DNA of 9,460 bases from an uncultured Lachnospiraceae bacterium (GCA_905207905.1 CAJLNC010000094.1:1-9460); one strand, 5' to 3'; positions 1-7,609 are shown, counted from the stretch's first letter. Notes: a model not told the origin generated them from the letters alone. Program-made: numbers and translations.

Positions 1-1
1 A

Positions 2-379
2 GATGGGGGCGGCAGGATGTATCAGCCTCACAATTATCCAGAAAACTGCGTGGCCTATGTGGGAACCCACGACAATGAGACGGCTCTTGGGTGGCTGGAG
101 CAGGCAGACCCGGAGGATGTGGCGCTTGCCAGAGAGTATCTGCGTCTGGAACCTGGAAAGGAAGAAAACTGGGGCATGATGGCTGCTCTGTGGGCCAGCC
201 GGGCAGATCTGGTGATCGTTCAGATGCAGGATCTTTTGGGACTTGGCAGGGAGGGGCGGATGAATATTCCTTCTACCCAGGGAGAAAACTGGCGCTGGAG
301 AGCATTGCCGGGAGACTGGGATGAGACGCTGGCTAAACGGCTGTACCGCCAGATGGAGCTTTATGAGAGGCTTCCTTAA
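2..379 (+). CDS. malQ: 4-alpha-glucanotransferase (amylomaltase), C-terminal part
   Basis: The last 125 residues of a glycoside hydrolase family 77 enzyme are visible; the 5' part lies outside the window. MalQ disproportionates malto-oligosaccharides in the cytoplasm, transferring a 4-alpha-glucan segment between chains in maltodextrin or glycogen use. Seen directly: the family motif GTHDNET followed by GW (DNA about 62-94), then QDLLGLGREGRMNIPSTQGENW with the conserved NWRWR stretch (DNA about 226-303), and a stop shortly after an amphipathic terminal helix, as is usual for the family. The frame is open to the left edge, so the ATG at position 17 is internal and not a start. The gene converges on the large - strand gene, and the first terminator-like element downstream is the hairpin at 492-556. 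The family call is firm; the natural donor glucan cannot be read from the fragment. Confidence 0.93.
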   Translation, partial: DGGGRMYQPHNYPENCVAYVGTHDNETALGWLEQADPEDVALAREYLRLEPGKEENWGMMAALWASRADLVIVQMQDLLGLGREGRMNIPSTQGENWRWRALPGDWDETLAKRLYRQMELYERLP

Positions 380-491
380 AGAAGTAAATGAGACACTCAG
401 GTAGCTTGGGATTTTTCCGACTTATGTTTTTGTTTTGTATCATCGATGACACCTTATAAAGAGTAGAAAAAAAGAAAAGTGTAAACAAAAA

Positions 492-556
492 AACAGGAGA
501 TTCTGCAAAATACCAGATTTGGTGAATGGCCCGTGTGTTTTGCAGTATCTCCTGTT
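492..556. terminator. Bidirectional intrinsic terminator between malQ and the activase gene
   Basis: Two 19-base arms, 492-510 and 538-556, are reverse complements with one mismatch, around a 27-base loop that has its own small ACCA/TGGT helix. On the - strand the stem is followed at once by seven U (487-493 read in reverse), a strong intrinsic terminator 42 bases past the stop of the large activase gene. On the + strand a weaker T run (562-566) lies five bases beyond the stem, so the same hairpin may also end the malQ transcript. Confidence 0.88.
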
Positions 557-597
557 CTCTGTTTTTAGTTATATCGCAAATCAGTGTTCTGGAAGCA

Positions 598-3500
598 TTA
601 TTCTGCTTTCTCCAGAGCTTCTTTTTCCAGATTCTTTTGCGCTGTGGAAAGCATCAGCTTGATCCGGTTCAGCTGGTTTACTTCGCTGGCGCCGGGATCA
701 TAGTCAATGGCTACAATATTGGCAAGAGGATAGCGTCTGCGGATCTCCTTGATCACACCCTTGCCCACCACATGGTTGGGCAGGCAGCCAAAGGGCTGGG
801 TACACACAATATTGTTGGTACCGCCATGGATCAGCTCCAGCATCTCTCCGGTAAGGAACCATCCCTCTCCGGTCTGGTTGCCCAGAGATACAATATCCTT
901 TGCCATATTTCCCAGTTCTTCAATATGGGCCGGGGGAGTAAAGTGGGTACTGTTCTCCAGTTCTGTCCGGGCTGTTTTCCGCAGCCATTCCAAAATAGAA
1001 TTGCCTAGATTGCCCATAAGAGCGGCAGTTCGTTTGGCCCCAAGATTTTCTGCCTTAAAGTTCTGGTTGTAGAAACAGTAGAGCAGAAAGTCCATCAGAT
1101 CCGGCACCACAGCCTCGGCACCTTCCGCCTCCAGAAGCTCCACCAGATGGTTGTTGGCAGCCGGGTGGAACTTCACCAGAATTTCTCCCACGATACCTAC
1201 TTTTGGTTTTACTTCATCAGTGATGGGGAGACGGTCAAATTTCTGGACGATCTCCCTGCAAAGCTGGCGGAAGCCCCGGTAGCTTGCATTAGAGTGGCGC
1301 AGAAATTCTTTGCACTGTGTCTCCAGTTCCCGATGAAGCTCATTGGCAGAGCCGGGAACCAGCTCATAGGGACGCATCCGGTAGAGGCAGCGCATAAAAA
1401 TATCTCCGAATACTACGGCGAACAGTCCCCGCCGCACAATATTGTAGTTTAACTGAAAGCCTGGATTGCTCTCTAATCCGCTTAAATTCAGAGAAATTAC
1501 CGGGATCTGTTCCATTCCGGCTTTTCGCAGAGCCCGGCGAAAAAATCCTACATAGTTGGAAGCGCGGCAGCCGCCGCCAGTCTGGGTCATAATGATGGCG
1601 GTGCGGTTTAAGTCGTACTTTCCGGAGTGGAGAGCTTCCATCATCTGTCCTACCACGATCAGGGAGGGATAGCAGGCGTCATTGTTTACATATTTCAGCC
1701 CCATGTCCACAGCCTTTCGCTCATCTGCCTTTACGACTTCCAACTGATATCCACCGGCCTGAAAGGCAGGTTCCAGCAAACTAAAGTGGATGGGAGACAT
1801 CTGGGGACAGAGGATGGTGTAGTTTTTCCGCATCTCCTGGGTAAAAGAGACAGGAGAGATATTAGAGGGCACAATAGTGCGGTTCTGCTTTCGTTCCTCC
1901 CGAACCCGAATGGCTGCGATGAGGGAACGAATCCGAATCCTTGCAGCTCCCAGGTTGTTTACCTCGTCAATTTTCAAACAGGTATAGATTTTTCCGGAGG
2001 AGGAGAGGATGTCATTGACGCAGTCTGTAGTGACGGCATCCAGTCCGCAGCCAAAGGAATTCAGCTGAATCAGATCCAGATCCTCCCTGGTTTTGACAAA
2101 GTTGGCTGCAGCGTAAAGGCGGCTGTGGTACATCCACTGATCCAGAACGATGAGCGGTCTCTCCACCGGATTGAGGTTGGAGACAGAATCTTCAGTGAGC
2201 ACTGCGATGCCGTAGGAGTTGATTAGCTCCGGGATACCGTGATTGATCTCAGAGTCCACATGGTAGGGTCTCCCTGCCAGAACAATGCCCCGGTGTCCTG
2301 TTTCCTCCATATATTTTAAGGTTTCCTGTCCCTTCTGGTACATGATCTGCCTTGTGCGCTCCAGTTCTGCCCACCCAGCTTTGGCAGCCGCTTCTACTTC
2401 TAACTGGGGAAGCTCCGGAAATGCCTTCAGCAGCTGCCGGGTGACAGTACTTAAATTGGTGAAAGCGATAAAAGGATTATCAAACCGTACCCGCCCGGTG
2501 CGGAGATCCTCCACATTGTTTTTGATGTTTTCCGCATAGGAGGTGACGATGGGGCAGTTGTAATGGTTGGGCGCATCTGGGAATTCATTTCGTTCGTAGG
2601 GGATGCAGGGGTAAAAAATGTAGGGAACCCCATGCTTGATCAGCCATTCCACATGCCCATGGGCCAGCTTTGCCGGATAACATTCGGACTCGCTTGGAAT
2701 AGATTCAATACCCAGCTCATAAATCTTCCTGGAAGAAGGAGGGGAGAGGATTACCCGGTATTTCAGATCCGTGAAGAAACGGAACCAGAAGGGATAATTC
2801 TCATACATATTCAGGACTCTTGGAATACCAACAATGCCCCGGACAGCTTCATCCTCCTCCAAGGGAGGATAGGAAAACAGCAGTTTGTTCTTAAAGTCAA
2901 ACAGGTTGGGAATATTGTCCTTATTCCGTTCTTTGCCTATGCCCCGCTCACAGCGGTTACCGCTGATAAACTGCCGTCCCCCGGAGAAACGGTTGATGGT
3001 GAGGCGGCACTGATTGGTGCAGCCCTTGCATTTGGCCATATGGGTGGTAAACTGCAGAGTATTGATTTTGTCAATAGACAGCATGGTAGTCTCTTTTTCC
3101 GGCTTGTACCGTTCTCGGGCAATCAAGGCAGCGCCAAAGGCCCCCATGATTCCTGCAATATCCGGTCGGATAGCCTCGCAGCCTGCGATTTTTTCAAAAC
3201 TGCGCAGCACTGCATCATTGTAGAAAGTACCGCCCTGGACTACAATGTGTTTTCCGAGTTCTGCGGCATCGGAGACCTTGATTACTTTGTACAGAGCGTT
3301 CTTGATCACAGAGTAAGCCAGGCCGGCAGAGATGTCGGACACTTCCGCTCCTTCTTTTTGAGCCTGCTTTACCTTGGAGTTCATGAATACGGTACATCTG
3401 GTACCAAGATCTATGGGGTTCTTGGCAAAGAGCGCTGCCTTGGCGAAATCCTGAACAGAGTAATTCAGGGATTTGGCAAAGGTTTCGATGAAGGAACCGC

Positions 3501-4851
3501 AGCCGGAGGAGCAGGCTTCATTTAACTGCACGCTGTCCACAGTTTCATTTTTAATCTTAATGCATTTCATATCCTGGCCGCCGATGTCCAAGATACAGTC
3601 CACCTGTGGGTCGAAAAAGGCGGCTGCATAGTAGTGGGATACGGTCTCCACCTCCCCCTCGTCCAGCATCAGGGCAGCTTTAATCAGAGCTTCTCCATAG
3701 CCGGTGGAGCAGGAGTATACGATATTAGCGGTATCCGGCAGCAGAGAGTAGATTTCCTGCATAGCCCGGATGGTGGTCTTTAGCGGGCTGCCGTTGTTAT
3801 TGCTGTAGAAAGAATACAGCAGAGAGCCATCCTCTCCTACCAGGGCAGCTTTGGTGGTGGTGGAACCGGCGTCGATTCCCAGAAAGCAGTTTCCTTCATA
3901 GGTGGAGAGATCATCCGTTACCACATTGTAGCTGTTCTGCCGTTCAATAAATTCTTCATAGTCTTCCCTGGATGCAAAGAGAGGTTCCATGCGGGCCACC
4001 TCAAATTCCAGCTTAATACTGTGAGAAAGCTGGCTGGTTAAAGACTCCAGAGTGGTTGTCACAGATCGGTCAGCATTGAGGGCAGAGCCGATGGCGGCAA
4101 ACAGGTGGGAGTTTTCCGGAATGATGGCGTGTTCATCGTCCAGCTTCAGCGTACGGATAAAGGCAGTGCGAAGCTCGGACAGAAAGTGCAATGGGCCGCC
4201 TAAAAATGCGACATGGCCCCGGATGGGTTTACCGCAGGCCAGTCCGCTGATGGTCTGGTTTACCACTGCCTGAAAAATGGAAGCTGCCAGATCCTCTTTA
4301 GTAGCCCCTTCGTTGATCAAAGGCTGAATATCGGATTTGGCGAATACGCCGCAGCGGGCGGCGATGGAGTAGAGAGACTGATAATTTTTCGCATATTCAT
4401 TCAGTCCCGTGGCATCTGTCTGGAGCAGGGAGGCCATCTGGTCGATAAAAGAACCAGTGCCGCCTGCGCAGATGCCGTTCATCCGCTGTTCTACCGTGCC
4501 CCCTTCAAAGTAAATGATCTTGGCATCCTCCCCGCCAAGCTCGATGGCAACATCTGTTTTGGGACAGAGATGCTGCAGGGAGGAGGAGACCGCAATCACC
4601 TCCTGCACAAAGGGGATTCCCATATGATTGGCCAGAGTCAGCCCGCCGGAACCAGTGATTACCGGAGCTGCGGTCAGATCTCCAAGCTGCATCCTTGCTT
4701 TTTGAGTCAGAGAAGCCAGCGTCTCCTGAATATTGGCATAGTGACGCTCATAGTCGGAAAATACAAGCTGCTGTTTCTCATCTAAGATGGCGATTTTAAC
4801 GGTAGTCGAGCCGATATCAATTCCGAGAGTATGTATGTTTCGTTCACTCAT
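598..4851 (-). CDS. Giant fused 2-hydroxyacyl-CoA dehydratase activase-type ATPase with DUF2229/HgdB-like C-terminal half
   Basis: A 1417-residue cytoplasmic protein. Residues about 7-260 and 322-578 are two BadF/BadG/BcrA/BcrD ATPase domains, each with the ASKHA phosphate loops ([10 protein letters not shown] at 10-19 and [10 protein letters not shown] at 325-334; ELGGEDAK at 104-111 and DIGGQDMK at 422-429). Each also has a cysteine pair spaced 39 residues apart (C128/C167 and C447/C486), equivalent to the [4Fe-4S] ligands of the HgdC activator. HgdC is a homodimer, so this chain probably forms the dimer internally. Residues 608-634 hold four further cysteines. Residues about 667-980 resemble DUF2229, and a related module recurs around 1008-1125 (SECYPAK at 722-728, DACYPSL at 1058-1064). 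A Rossmann-like stretch starts at 1215. No membrane segment is seen. In this family ATP hydrolysis drives one-electron transfer at very low potential to an Fe-S reductase partner; here activator and reductase-like parts appear fused. The substrate is unknown. The gene is monocistronic, with a terminator downstream. Confidence 0.9.
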   Translation of the reverse strand: MSERNIHTLGIDIGSTTVKIAILDEKQQLVFSDYERHYANIQETLASLTQKARMQLGDLTAAPVITGSGGLTLANHMGIPFVQEVIAVSSSLQHLCPKTDVAIELGGEDAKIIYFEGGTVEQRMNGICAGGTGSFIDQMASLLQTDATGLNEYAKNYQSLYSIAARCGVFAKSDIQPLINEGATKEDLAASIFQAVVNQTISGLACGKPIRGHVAFLGGPLHFLSELRTAFIRTLKLDDEHAIIPENSHLFAAIGSALNADRSVTTTLESLTSQLSHSIKLEFEVARMEPLFASREDYEEFIERQNSYNVVTDDLSTYEGNCFLGIDAGSTTTKAALVGEDGSLLYSFYSNNNGSPLKTTIRAMQEIYSLLPDTANIVYSCSTGYGEALIKAALMLDEGEVETVSHYYAAAFFDPQVDCILDIGGQDMKCIKIKNETVDSVQLNEACSSGCGSFIETFAKSLNYSVQDFAKAALFAKNPIDLGTRCTVFMNSKVKQAQKEGAEVSDISAGLAYSVIKNALYKVIKVSDAAELGKHIVVQGGTFYNDAVLRSFEKIAGCEAIRPDIAGIMGAFGAALIARERYKPEKETTMLSIDKINTLQFTTHMAKCKGCTNQCRLTINRFSGGRQFISGNRCERGIGKERNKDNIPNLFDFKNKLLFSYPPLEEDEAVRGIVGIPRVLNMYENYPFWFRFFTDLKYRVILSPPSSRKIYELGIESIPSESECYPAKLAHGHVEWLIKHGVPYIFYPCIPYERNEFPDAPNHYNCPIVTSYAENIKNNVEDLRTGRVRFDNPFIAFTNLSTVTRQLLKAFPELPQLEVEAAAKAGWAELERTRQIMYQKGQETLKYMEETGHRGIVLAGRPYHVDSEINHGIPELINSYGIAVLTEDSVSNLNPVERPLIVLDQWMYHSRLYAAANFVKTREDLDLIQLNSFGCGLDAVTTDCVNDILSSSGKIYTCLKIDEVNNLGAARIRIRSLIAAIRVREERKQNRTIVPSNISPVSFTQEMRKNYTILCPQMSPIHFSLLEPAFQAGGYQLEVVKADERKAVDMGLKYVNNDACYPSLIVVGQMMEALHSGKYDLNRTAIIMTQTGGGCRASNYVGFFRRALRKAGMEQIPVISLNLSGLESNPGFQLNYNIVRRGLFAVVFGDIFMRCLYRMRPYELVPGSANELHRELETQCKEFLRHSNASYRGFRQLCREIVQKFDRLPITDEVKPKVGIVGEILVKFHPAANNHLVELLEAEGAEAVVPDLMDFLLYCFYNQNFKAENLGAKRTAALMGNLGNSILEWLRKTARTELENSTHFTPPAHIEELGNMAKDIVSLGNQTGEGWFLTGEMLELIHGGTNNIVCTQPFGCLPNHVVGKGVIKEIRRRYPLANIVAIDYDPGASEVNQLNRIKLMLSTAQKNLEKEALEKAE

Positions 4852-4879
4852 AATAGTCAGATTGTATCTGCTACCTCCT
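4849..4879 (-). promoter_or_regulatory. Split ribosome binding site of the activase gene, with a hairpin in the spacer
   Basis: Read on the - strand, AAGGAGGT has its GGAGG at 4874-4878, leaving 22 bases before the first in-frame ATG (4849-4851), far more than the usual 5-10. The spacer holds an inverted repeat, CAGAT-ACA-AUCUG (4858-4870). Folding it would leave about 9 effective bases. Pairing UAG (4871-4873) with CUA (4854-4856) across a bulged A would extend the stem to 8 pairs and leave only 2 bases. Split binding sites of this sort are known from phage T4 genes. In-frame CTG (4858-4860) and ATT (4852-4854) codons also lie between the Shine-Dalgarno sequence and the ATG, so a non-ATG start cannot be excluded. 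Confidence 0.55.
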
Positions 4880-4891
4880 TTGTATAAAGCA

Positions 4892-4980
4892 TCGGGGATC
4901 CAGAGAAAGCTGGATGCCCGGGCGAAAAGATTTCCTGCTGCCCGGCTCCTGGATAAGAGTCAGTAAGGCCAAACAGCAGC
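4892..4980 (-). promoter_or_regulatory. Structured 5' leader of the activase gene with alternative helices
   Basis: From the predicted start near 5023 the leader is about 170 bases long. Three helices can be drawn by hand. P1 pairs 4976-4980 with 4937-4941 and 4968-4972 with 4942-4946 (two G-U pairs). P2 pairs GCCGGG-type bases 4940-4945 with 4918-4923, six perfect pairs. P3 pairs 4898-4903 with 4910-4915, extended with one mismatch to 4892-4897 and 4916-4921. P1 and P2 share bases 4940-4945, and P2 and P3 share 4918-4921, so they exclude one another. That is typical of regulated leaders, but no known riboswitch consensus was recognised and no terminator hairpin with a U run is seen. Regulatory function is inference. 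Confidence 0.35.
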
Positions 4981-5029
4981 TATCGTGGTTAGAGGCGCGC
5001 AGCCCTTTGCACACGAATGCTAAGGATAC

Positions 5030-5058
5030 ATTATACGACAAAAGTTAAAAAAATTCAA
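5030..5058 (-). promoter_or_regulatory. Probable sigma-A promoter of the activase gene
   Basis: On the - strand, TTGAAT (5053-5058) and a perfect TATAAT (5030-5035) are separated by 17 bases. Transcription would start near 5023 and give a leader of about 170 bases. It lies back-to-back with the predicted tgt promoter, the two -35 boxes being five bases apart. Confidence 0.55.
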
Positions 5059-5063
5059 ACCCC

Positions 5064-5092
5064 TTGCATTATTAAATTTTTCCATATATACT
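5064..5092 (+). promoter_or_regulatory. Probable promoter of tgt
   Basis: TTGCAT (5064-5069), 17 bases, then TATACT (5087-5092). The -10 matches the consensus at five of six positions and the -35 at three. Transcription would begin near 5099, leaving an AT-rich leader of about 127 bases in which no clear structure is visible. No preQ1 riboswitch was recognised in it. Confidence 0.5.
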
Positions 5093-5225
5093 AAGGGAGC
5101 AAAAATATTTCTAAATTGTAATGGGTACATTTCCGGGAATAATTAAATTTCCACATTTTATAAGGAAAGAATCGGGGAAAAACCAGAGTAAAAAGTGATA
5201 AAAAAGCAGGAGAGGCTGAGCGTTT

Positions 5226-6365
5226 ATGAGTAAAAATTATACATTATTAAAAAAAGACGGAGGAGCCAAACGGGGCGAGTTTCGTACTGTCCATGGGGTG
5301 ATTCAGACGCCGGTATTTATGAACGTGGGCACTGTGGCTGCCATCAAAGGGGCTGTTTCCACGGAGGATTTAAAGACCATCGGAACCCAGGTGGAATTAT
5401 CGAATACCTACCATCTTCACGTCCGACCGGGAGATGAGATTGTAAAAAAGCTGGGAGGACTTCACAAGTTTATGAACTGGGACCGTCCGATCTTAACCGA
5501 TTCCGGCGGATTTCAGGTATTTTCCCTGGCCAGCCTCAGAAAGATCAAGGAGGAGGGGGTGTACTTCCAGTCCCACATTGACGGCCGGAAGATTTTTATG
5601 GGGCCGGAGCAGAGTATGCAGATCCAGTCCCACTTAGCTTCCACCATTGCCATGGCGTTCGACGAGTGTCCTTCCAGTGTGGCAGACCGCACCTATGTGC
5701 AGAACTCTGTGGATCGTACCACCAGATGGCTTCATCGCTGCAAGGCGGAGATGGCCAGACTGAATGGACTGGAGGATACCATTAATAAAAATCAGATGCT
5801 CTTTGGTATCAATCAGGGAGCCATTTATGATGACATCCGTATTGAACATGCCAAGCAGATCGCAGAACTGGATCTGGACGGCTACGCCATCGGAGGGTTG
5901 GCAGTAGGTGAGTCTCATGAGGAGATGTATCGGATTATTGAAGCTGTGACTCCTTATCTGCCGGAGGATAAGCCCACCTACCTGATGGGGGTGGGCACTC
6001 CCATTAACATCCTGGAGGGTGTGGATCGGGGCGTGGATTTCTTTGACTGCGTGTATCCCAGCCGTAATGGCCGCCATGGCCATGTATATACCAACCATGG
6101 CAAGCTGAATCTGTTTAATGCCAAGTACGAGCTGGATGAACGGCCCATAGAGGAGGGCTGTCAGTGCCCGGCCTGCCGCAGCTACAGCAGAGCCTACATC
6201 CGCCATCTTCTGAAGGCTAAGGAGATGCTGGGCATGCGTCTTTGTGTTCTTCACAATCTTTATTTTTACAATCACATGATGGAGGAGATTCGGGAGGCCA
6301 TTGACGCAGGCTGCTATCAGCGCTACAAGAAGCATAAGATTGACGGAATGCTGGCCGGAGAGTAG
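5226..6365 (+). CDS. tgt: Queuine/preQ1 tRNA-guanine transglycosylase
   Basis: A complete 379-residue enzyme that exchanges guanine-34 of tRNAs with GUN anticodons (Asp, Asn, His, Tyr) for preQ1, the committed step of queuosine modification. Seen directly: TDSGGFQ with the general acid/base D92; GGLAVGE at 223-229, the loop that reads the aminomethyl group of preQ1 in bacterial enzymes; FFDC with the nucleophile D274; the wobble-base recognition strip SRNGR at 279-283; and the zinc site C312, C314, C317 and H343. These sit 10 residues beyond the E. coli equivalents except D92, which is offset by 3. Length fits the family. The start follows AGGAGAGG (5208-5215) with 10 bases of spacing. The gene stands alone, divergent from the activase gene and convergent with yajC. 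In many Firmicutes tgt lies upstream of yajC on the same strand, so the arrangement here is different. Confidence 0.97.
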   Translation: MSKNYTLLKKDGGAKRGEFRTVHGVIQTPVFMNVGTVAAIKGAVSTEDLKTIGTQVELSNTYHLHVRPGDEIVKKLGGLHKFMNWDRPILTDSGGFQVFSLASLRKIKEEGVYFQSHIDGRKIFMGPEQSMQIQSHLASTIAMAFDECPSSVADRTYVQNSVDRTTRWLHRCKAEMARLNGLEDTINKNQMLFGINQGAIYDDIRIEHAKQIAELDLDGYAIGGLAVGESHEEMYRIIEAVTPYLPEDKPTYLMGVGTPINILEGVDRGVDFFDCVYPSRNGRHGHVYTNHGKLNLFNAKYELDERPIEEGCQCPACRSYSRAYIRHLLKAKEMLGMRLCVLHNLYFYNHMMEEIREAIDAGCYQRYKKHKIDGMLAGE

Positions 6366-6392
6366 TATCTATGTATCAGATGTAATAAAAAG

Positions 6393-6456
6393 AATACCCT
6401 GCTAAGCAAGGGAGGTACCGAAAGAATACGGGGAACCTCCTGCTTAGCAGGGTATT
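6393..6456. terminator. Bidirectional terminator between convergent tgt and yajC
   Basis: Arms 6393-6416 and 6435-6456 pair over 16 perfect bases (AATACCCTGCTAAGCA and its complement), then a 2-base bulge, then GGAGGT with ACCTCC; a short CCG/CGG helix continues into the loop. On the + strand the stem ends in four T (6455-6458). On the - strand it runs into TTCTTTTTATT, a better U tract, so it probably serves yajC as well as tgt. Confidence 0.9.
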
Positions 6457-6485
6457 TTCAACCATTACTACGGAAGAGCATGGTT

Positions 6486-6848
6486 CTATTTTTCTTTTTT
6501 CGTCTCAGTCTTTTCCGGAGCAGCTTCCACAGCCTCGCTCTGTTTTTCTACCTCGGCGATAGCTGCTTTTCTCATGGGAATACGGCAGTTTTTGTTGTTG
6601 CCGAATTCTACGATGCAGTCATCGTCCTGGATAGAGATTACAATGCCGTAAAATCCGCTGGTGGTCACTACCACGTCGCCTACTTCCATGGAAGCTAACA
6701 GAGCGGCCATTCTCTTCTGCTCCTTTTTCTGGGGACGGATGGCAAAGAAATACATGGCACCGCCGATGATCAGGATGTAGACCAGCATCAGCATCATTCC
6801 GCCGCCGGCAGCTCCGGCTTGAGCTCCTTCTGTCAATAAATTCATCAT
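6486..6848 (-). CDS. yajC: Preprotein translocase accessory subunit YajC
   Basis: A complete 120-residue membrane protein of the Sec system. YajC associates with SecDF next to SecYEG and supports protein export and membrane insertion. Seen directly: a short Gly/Ala-rich N-terminus, one membrane segment at about 18-36, the family signature FAIRPQKKEQKR just after it (35-46), the conserved core MEVGDVVVTTSGFYG at 54-68 followed by a beta-rich segment (IVEFGNNKNCRI), and a charged Glu/Lys-rich tail from about 100. Two ATG codons are adjacent (6846-6848 and 6843-6845). The first is chosen because AGGAGG (6858-6863) stands 9 bases upstream; the second would be 12. secD and secF do not follow: the gene ends 30 bases before the shared terminator, so it appears to be transcribed alone. 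Confidence 0.95.
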   Translation of the reverse strand: MMNLLTEGAQAGAAGGGMMLMLVYILIIGGAMYFFAIRPQKKEQKRMAALLASMEVGDVVVTTSGFYGIVISIQDDDCIVEFGNNKNCRIPMRKAAIAEVEKQSEAVEAAPEKTETKKEK

Positions 6849-6899
6849 TCTGATTTTCCTCCTGCAATTCTATTCCTGTCTCATTTGGACACTATTACT

Positions 6900-6928
6900 A
6901 CTATACACAGTTTCTTCCAATTCAGCAA
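6900..6928 (-). promoter_or_regulatory. Probable promoter of yajC
   Basis: On the - strand, TTGCTG (6923-6928), 17 bases, then TATAGT (6900-6905, five of six consensus bases). Transcription would start near 6893, about 45 bases before the ATG. An AT-rich inverted repeat TATAAA-ATA-TTTATA (6935-6949) lies just upstream and could act as an UP element. No terminator is visible between the Lrp-like gene and this promoter, so read-through from that gene is possible. Confidence 0.45.
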
Positions 6929-7045
6929 GCACTTTATAAAATATTTATACAATATTTATTTCCGTGAGCAATGAGCTTGGCAGCACTTGTGCGGATATTC
7001 AGCAGTATCTTCATTTGATTTGTGAGAGGAGAAAAACAGGAACCT

Positions 7046-7504
7046 TTATTCTTCGTCCGGATCAGCAGGTGAGGAATGGATATTCTTCACAGTTCTTAGC
7101 ACATAGTGGGACTTGGTAAAACGCACGCCGTTGCAGTCTTTGATATGTTTGTGTATCTGCTCCAGATGATCTGCGGATTTACAGCAAATCTTCAGAAGAA
7201 AATCAAAATCCCCGGTAAGATAGTAGCAGGCAATGATGTTGGGGTGGGTGTTCACCTGATGGATGAAGTCCTCATTGTAGCGGGGGTGCTCCATACTCAC
7301 CTCCATGAGAACCGTGATATCATTTCCCAGCTTTGCGTCATCTGTGATAGCAGTATAATATTGGATCAATCCGGATTTTTCCATCTTTTTGATTCGCTCA
7401 ATGACCGTGGATACGGACAGATGGATATTTTTGCTGATCTCAGAGGCTGTCTGTCTGGCGTTGGTTTTGAGTTCGTTTAAAATCTGATAATCTAAGTAAT
7501 CCAT
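7046..7504 (-). CDS. Lrp/AsnC-family transcriptional regulator
   Basis: A complete 152-residue DNA-binding protein. Residues about 3-60 form the AsnC-type helix-turn-helix (LDYQILNELKTNARQTASEI, then the recognition helix VSTVIERIKKME at 31-42, then SGLIQYY). Residues about 62-140 form the RAM ligand-binding and oligomerisation domain, with the YYLTGDFDFLL strand-turn (94-104) around the effector site. The acidic tail SSPADPDEE is not a family feature. Family members form octamers or dimers-of-dimers that wrap DNA and sense amino acids. The start follows AGGAAG (7516-7521) with 11 bases of spacing. The gene is divergent from leuB, and the shared region has palindromes on both promoters. Control of itself and of leuB-ilvD, with a branched-chain amino acid as effector, is therefore a reasonable inference, though the effector cannot be read from the sequence. 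Confidence 0.93.
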   Translation of the reverse strand: MDYLDYQILNELKTNARQTASEISKNIHLSVSTVIERIKKMEKSGLIQYYTAITDDAKLGNDITVLMEVSMEHPRYNEDFIHQVNTHPNIIACYYLTGDFDFLLKICCKSADHLEQIHKHIKDCNGVRFTKSHYVLRTVKNIHSSPADPDEE

Positions 7505-7549
7505 AATTTTTCTTGCTTCCTTCTATAAAATCTTAAATTTTAGTGTGAT

Positions 7550-7567
7550 TTTGTGGTTCACCGCAAA
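7550..7567. promoter_or_regulatory. Candidate operator at the start of the Lrp-like gene
   Basis: TTTGTGGT-TC-ACCGCAAA is an 18-base inverted repeat with one G/T mismatch between its 8-base arms. It begins two bases downstream of the predicted -10 box of the regulator gene and covers the expected transcription start, a position suited to autorepression. Its GC-containing core is unlike the AT-rich Lrp consensus of enterobacteria, so another regulator could bind it. Confidence 0.4.
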
Positions 7568-7568
7568 T

Positions 7569-7577
7569 AGTATAGCA
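7569..7577 (-). promoter_or_regulatory. Probable extended -10 promoter of the Lrp-like gene
   Basis: On the - strand TGCTATACT carries the TG extension followed by a five-of-six -10 box (7569-7574). The corresponding -35 position (about 7592-7597, AACCCA) is poor, which fits an extended -10 promoter. The leader would be about 58 bases. Confidence 0.45.
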
Positions 7578-7595
7578 CATTTTTCGTAGTTTGGG

Positions 7596-7609
7596 TTGAA
7601 AAATTTCAA
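7596..7609. promoter_or_regulatory. Candidate Lrp-type operator in the shared promoter region
   Basis: TTGAAA-AA-TTTCAA is a perfect 14-base inverted repeat, AT-rich as Lrp-family sites usually are. It overlaps the predicted leuB -35 box and the -35 position of the divergent regulator promoter, so one bound dimer could affect both. Its centre lies 44 bases, about four helical turns, from that of the palindrome at 7550-7567. Confidence 0.4.

Noticed and set aside
437..452. Palindrome TCATCGATGA with short imperfect flanking arms, between malQ and the activase gene
   Set aside because: It lies between the 3' ends of two convergent genes with no promoter nearby. A 10-base palindrome alone is weak evidence for a functional site.
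2563..3525. A 320-codon + strand open frame opposite the activase gene, with others at 526-1008, 1627-2226 and 4213-4785
   Set aside because: All lie antisense within, or overlapping the 3' end of, the clearly homologous activase gene. Their products show no recognisable domain, and they are shadows of that gene's codon bias.
4892..4980. Resemblance of GCCGGGCAGC and CGCCCGGGCATC in the activase leader to parts of the ZTP (pfl) riboswitch
   Set aside because: Only short GC-rich pieces agree. The conserved 5' part is absent, and the downstream gene has no link to folate or purine synthesis.
5634..6335. A 233-codon - strand open frame opposite tgt
   Set aside because: It is antisense to tgt, whose catalytic residues are all intact. 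No ribosome binding site or family motif supports it.
6935..6949. Inverted repeat TATAAA-ATA-TTTATA as a terminator for the Lrp-like gene
   Set aside because: It contains only A-T pairs in a very AT-rich stretch and has no U run after a stable stem. An UP-like element for the yajC promoter is the more economical reading.
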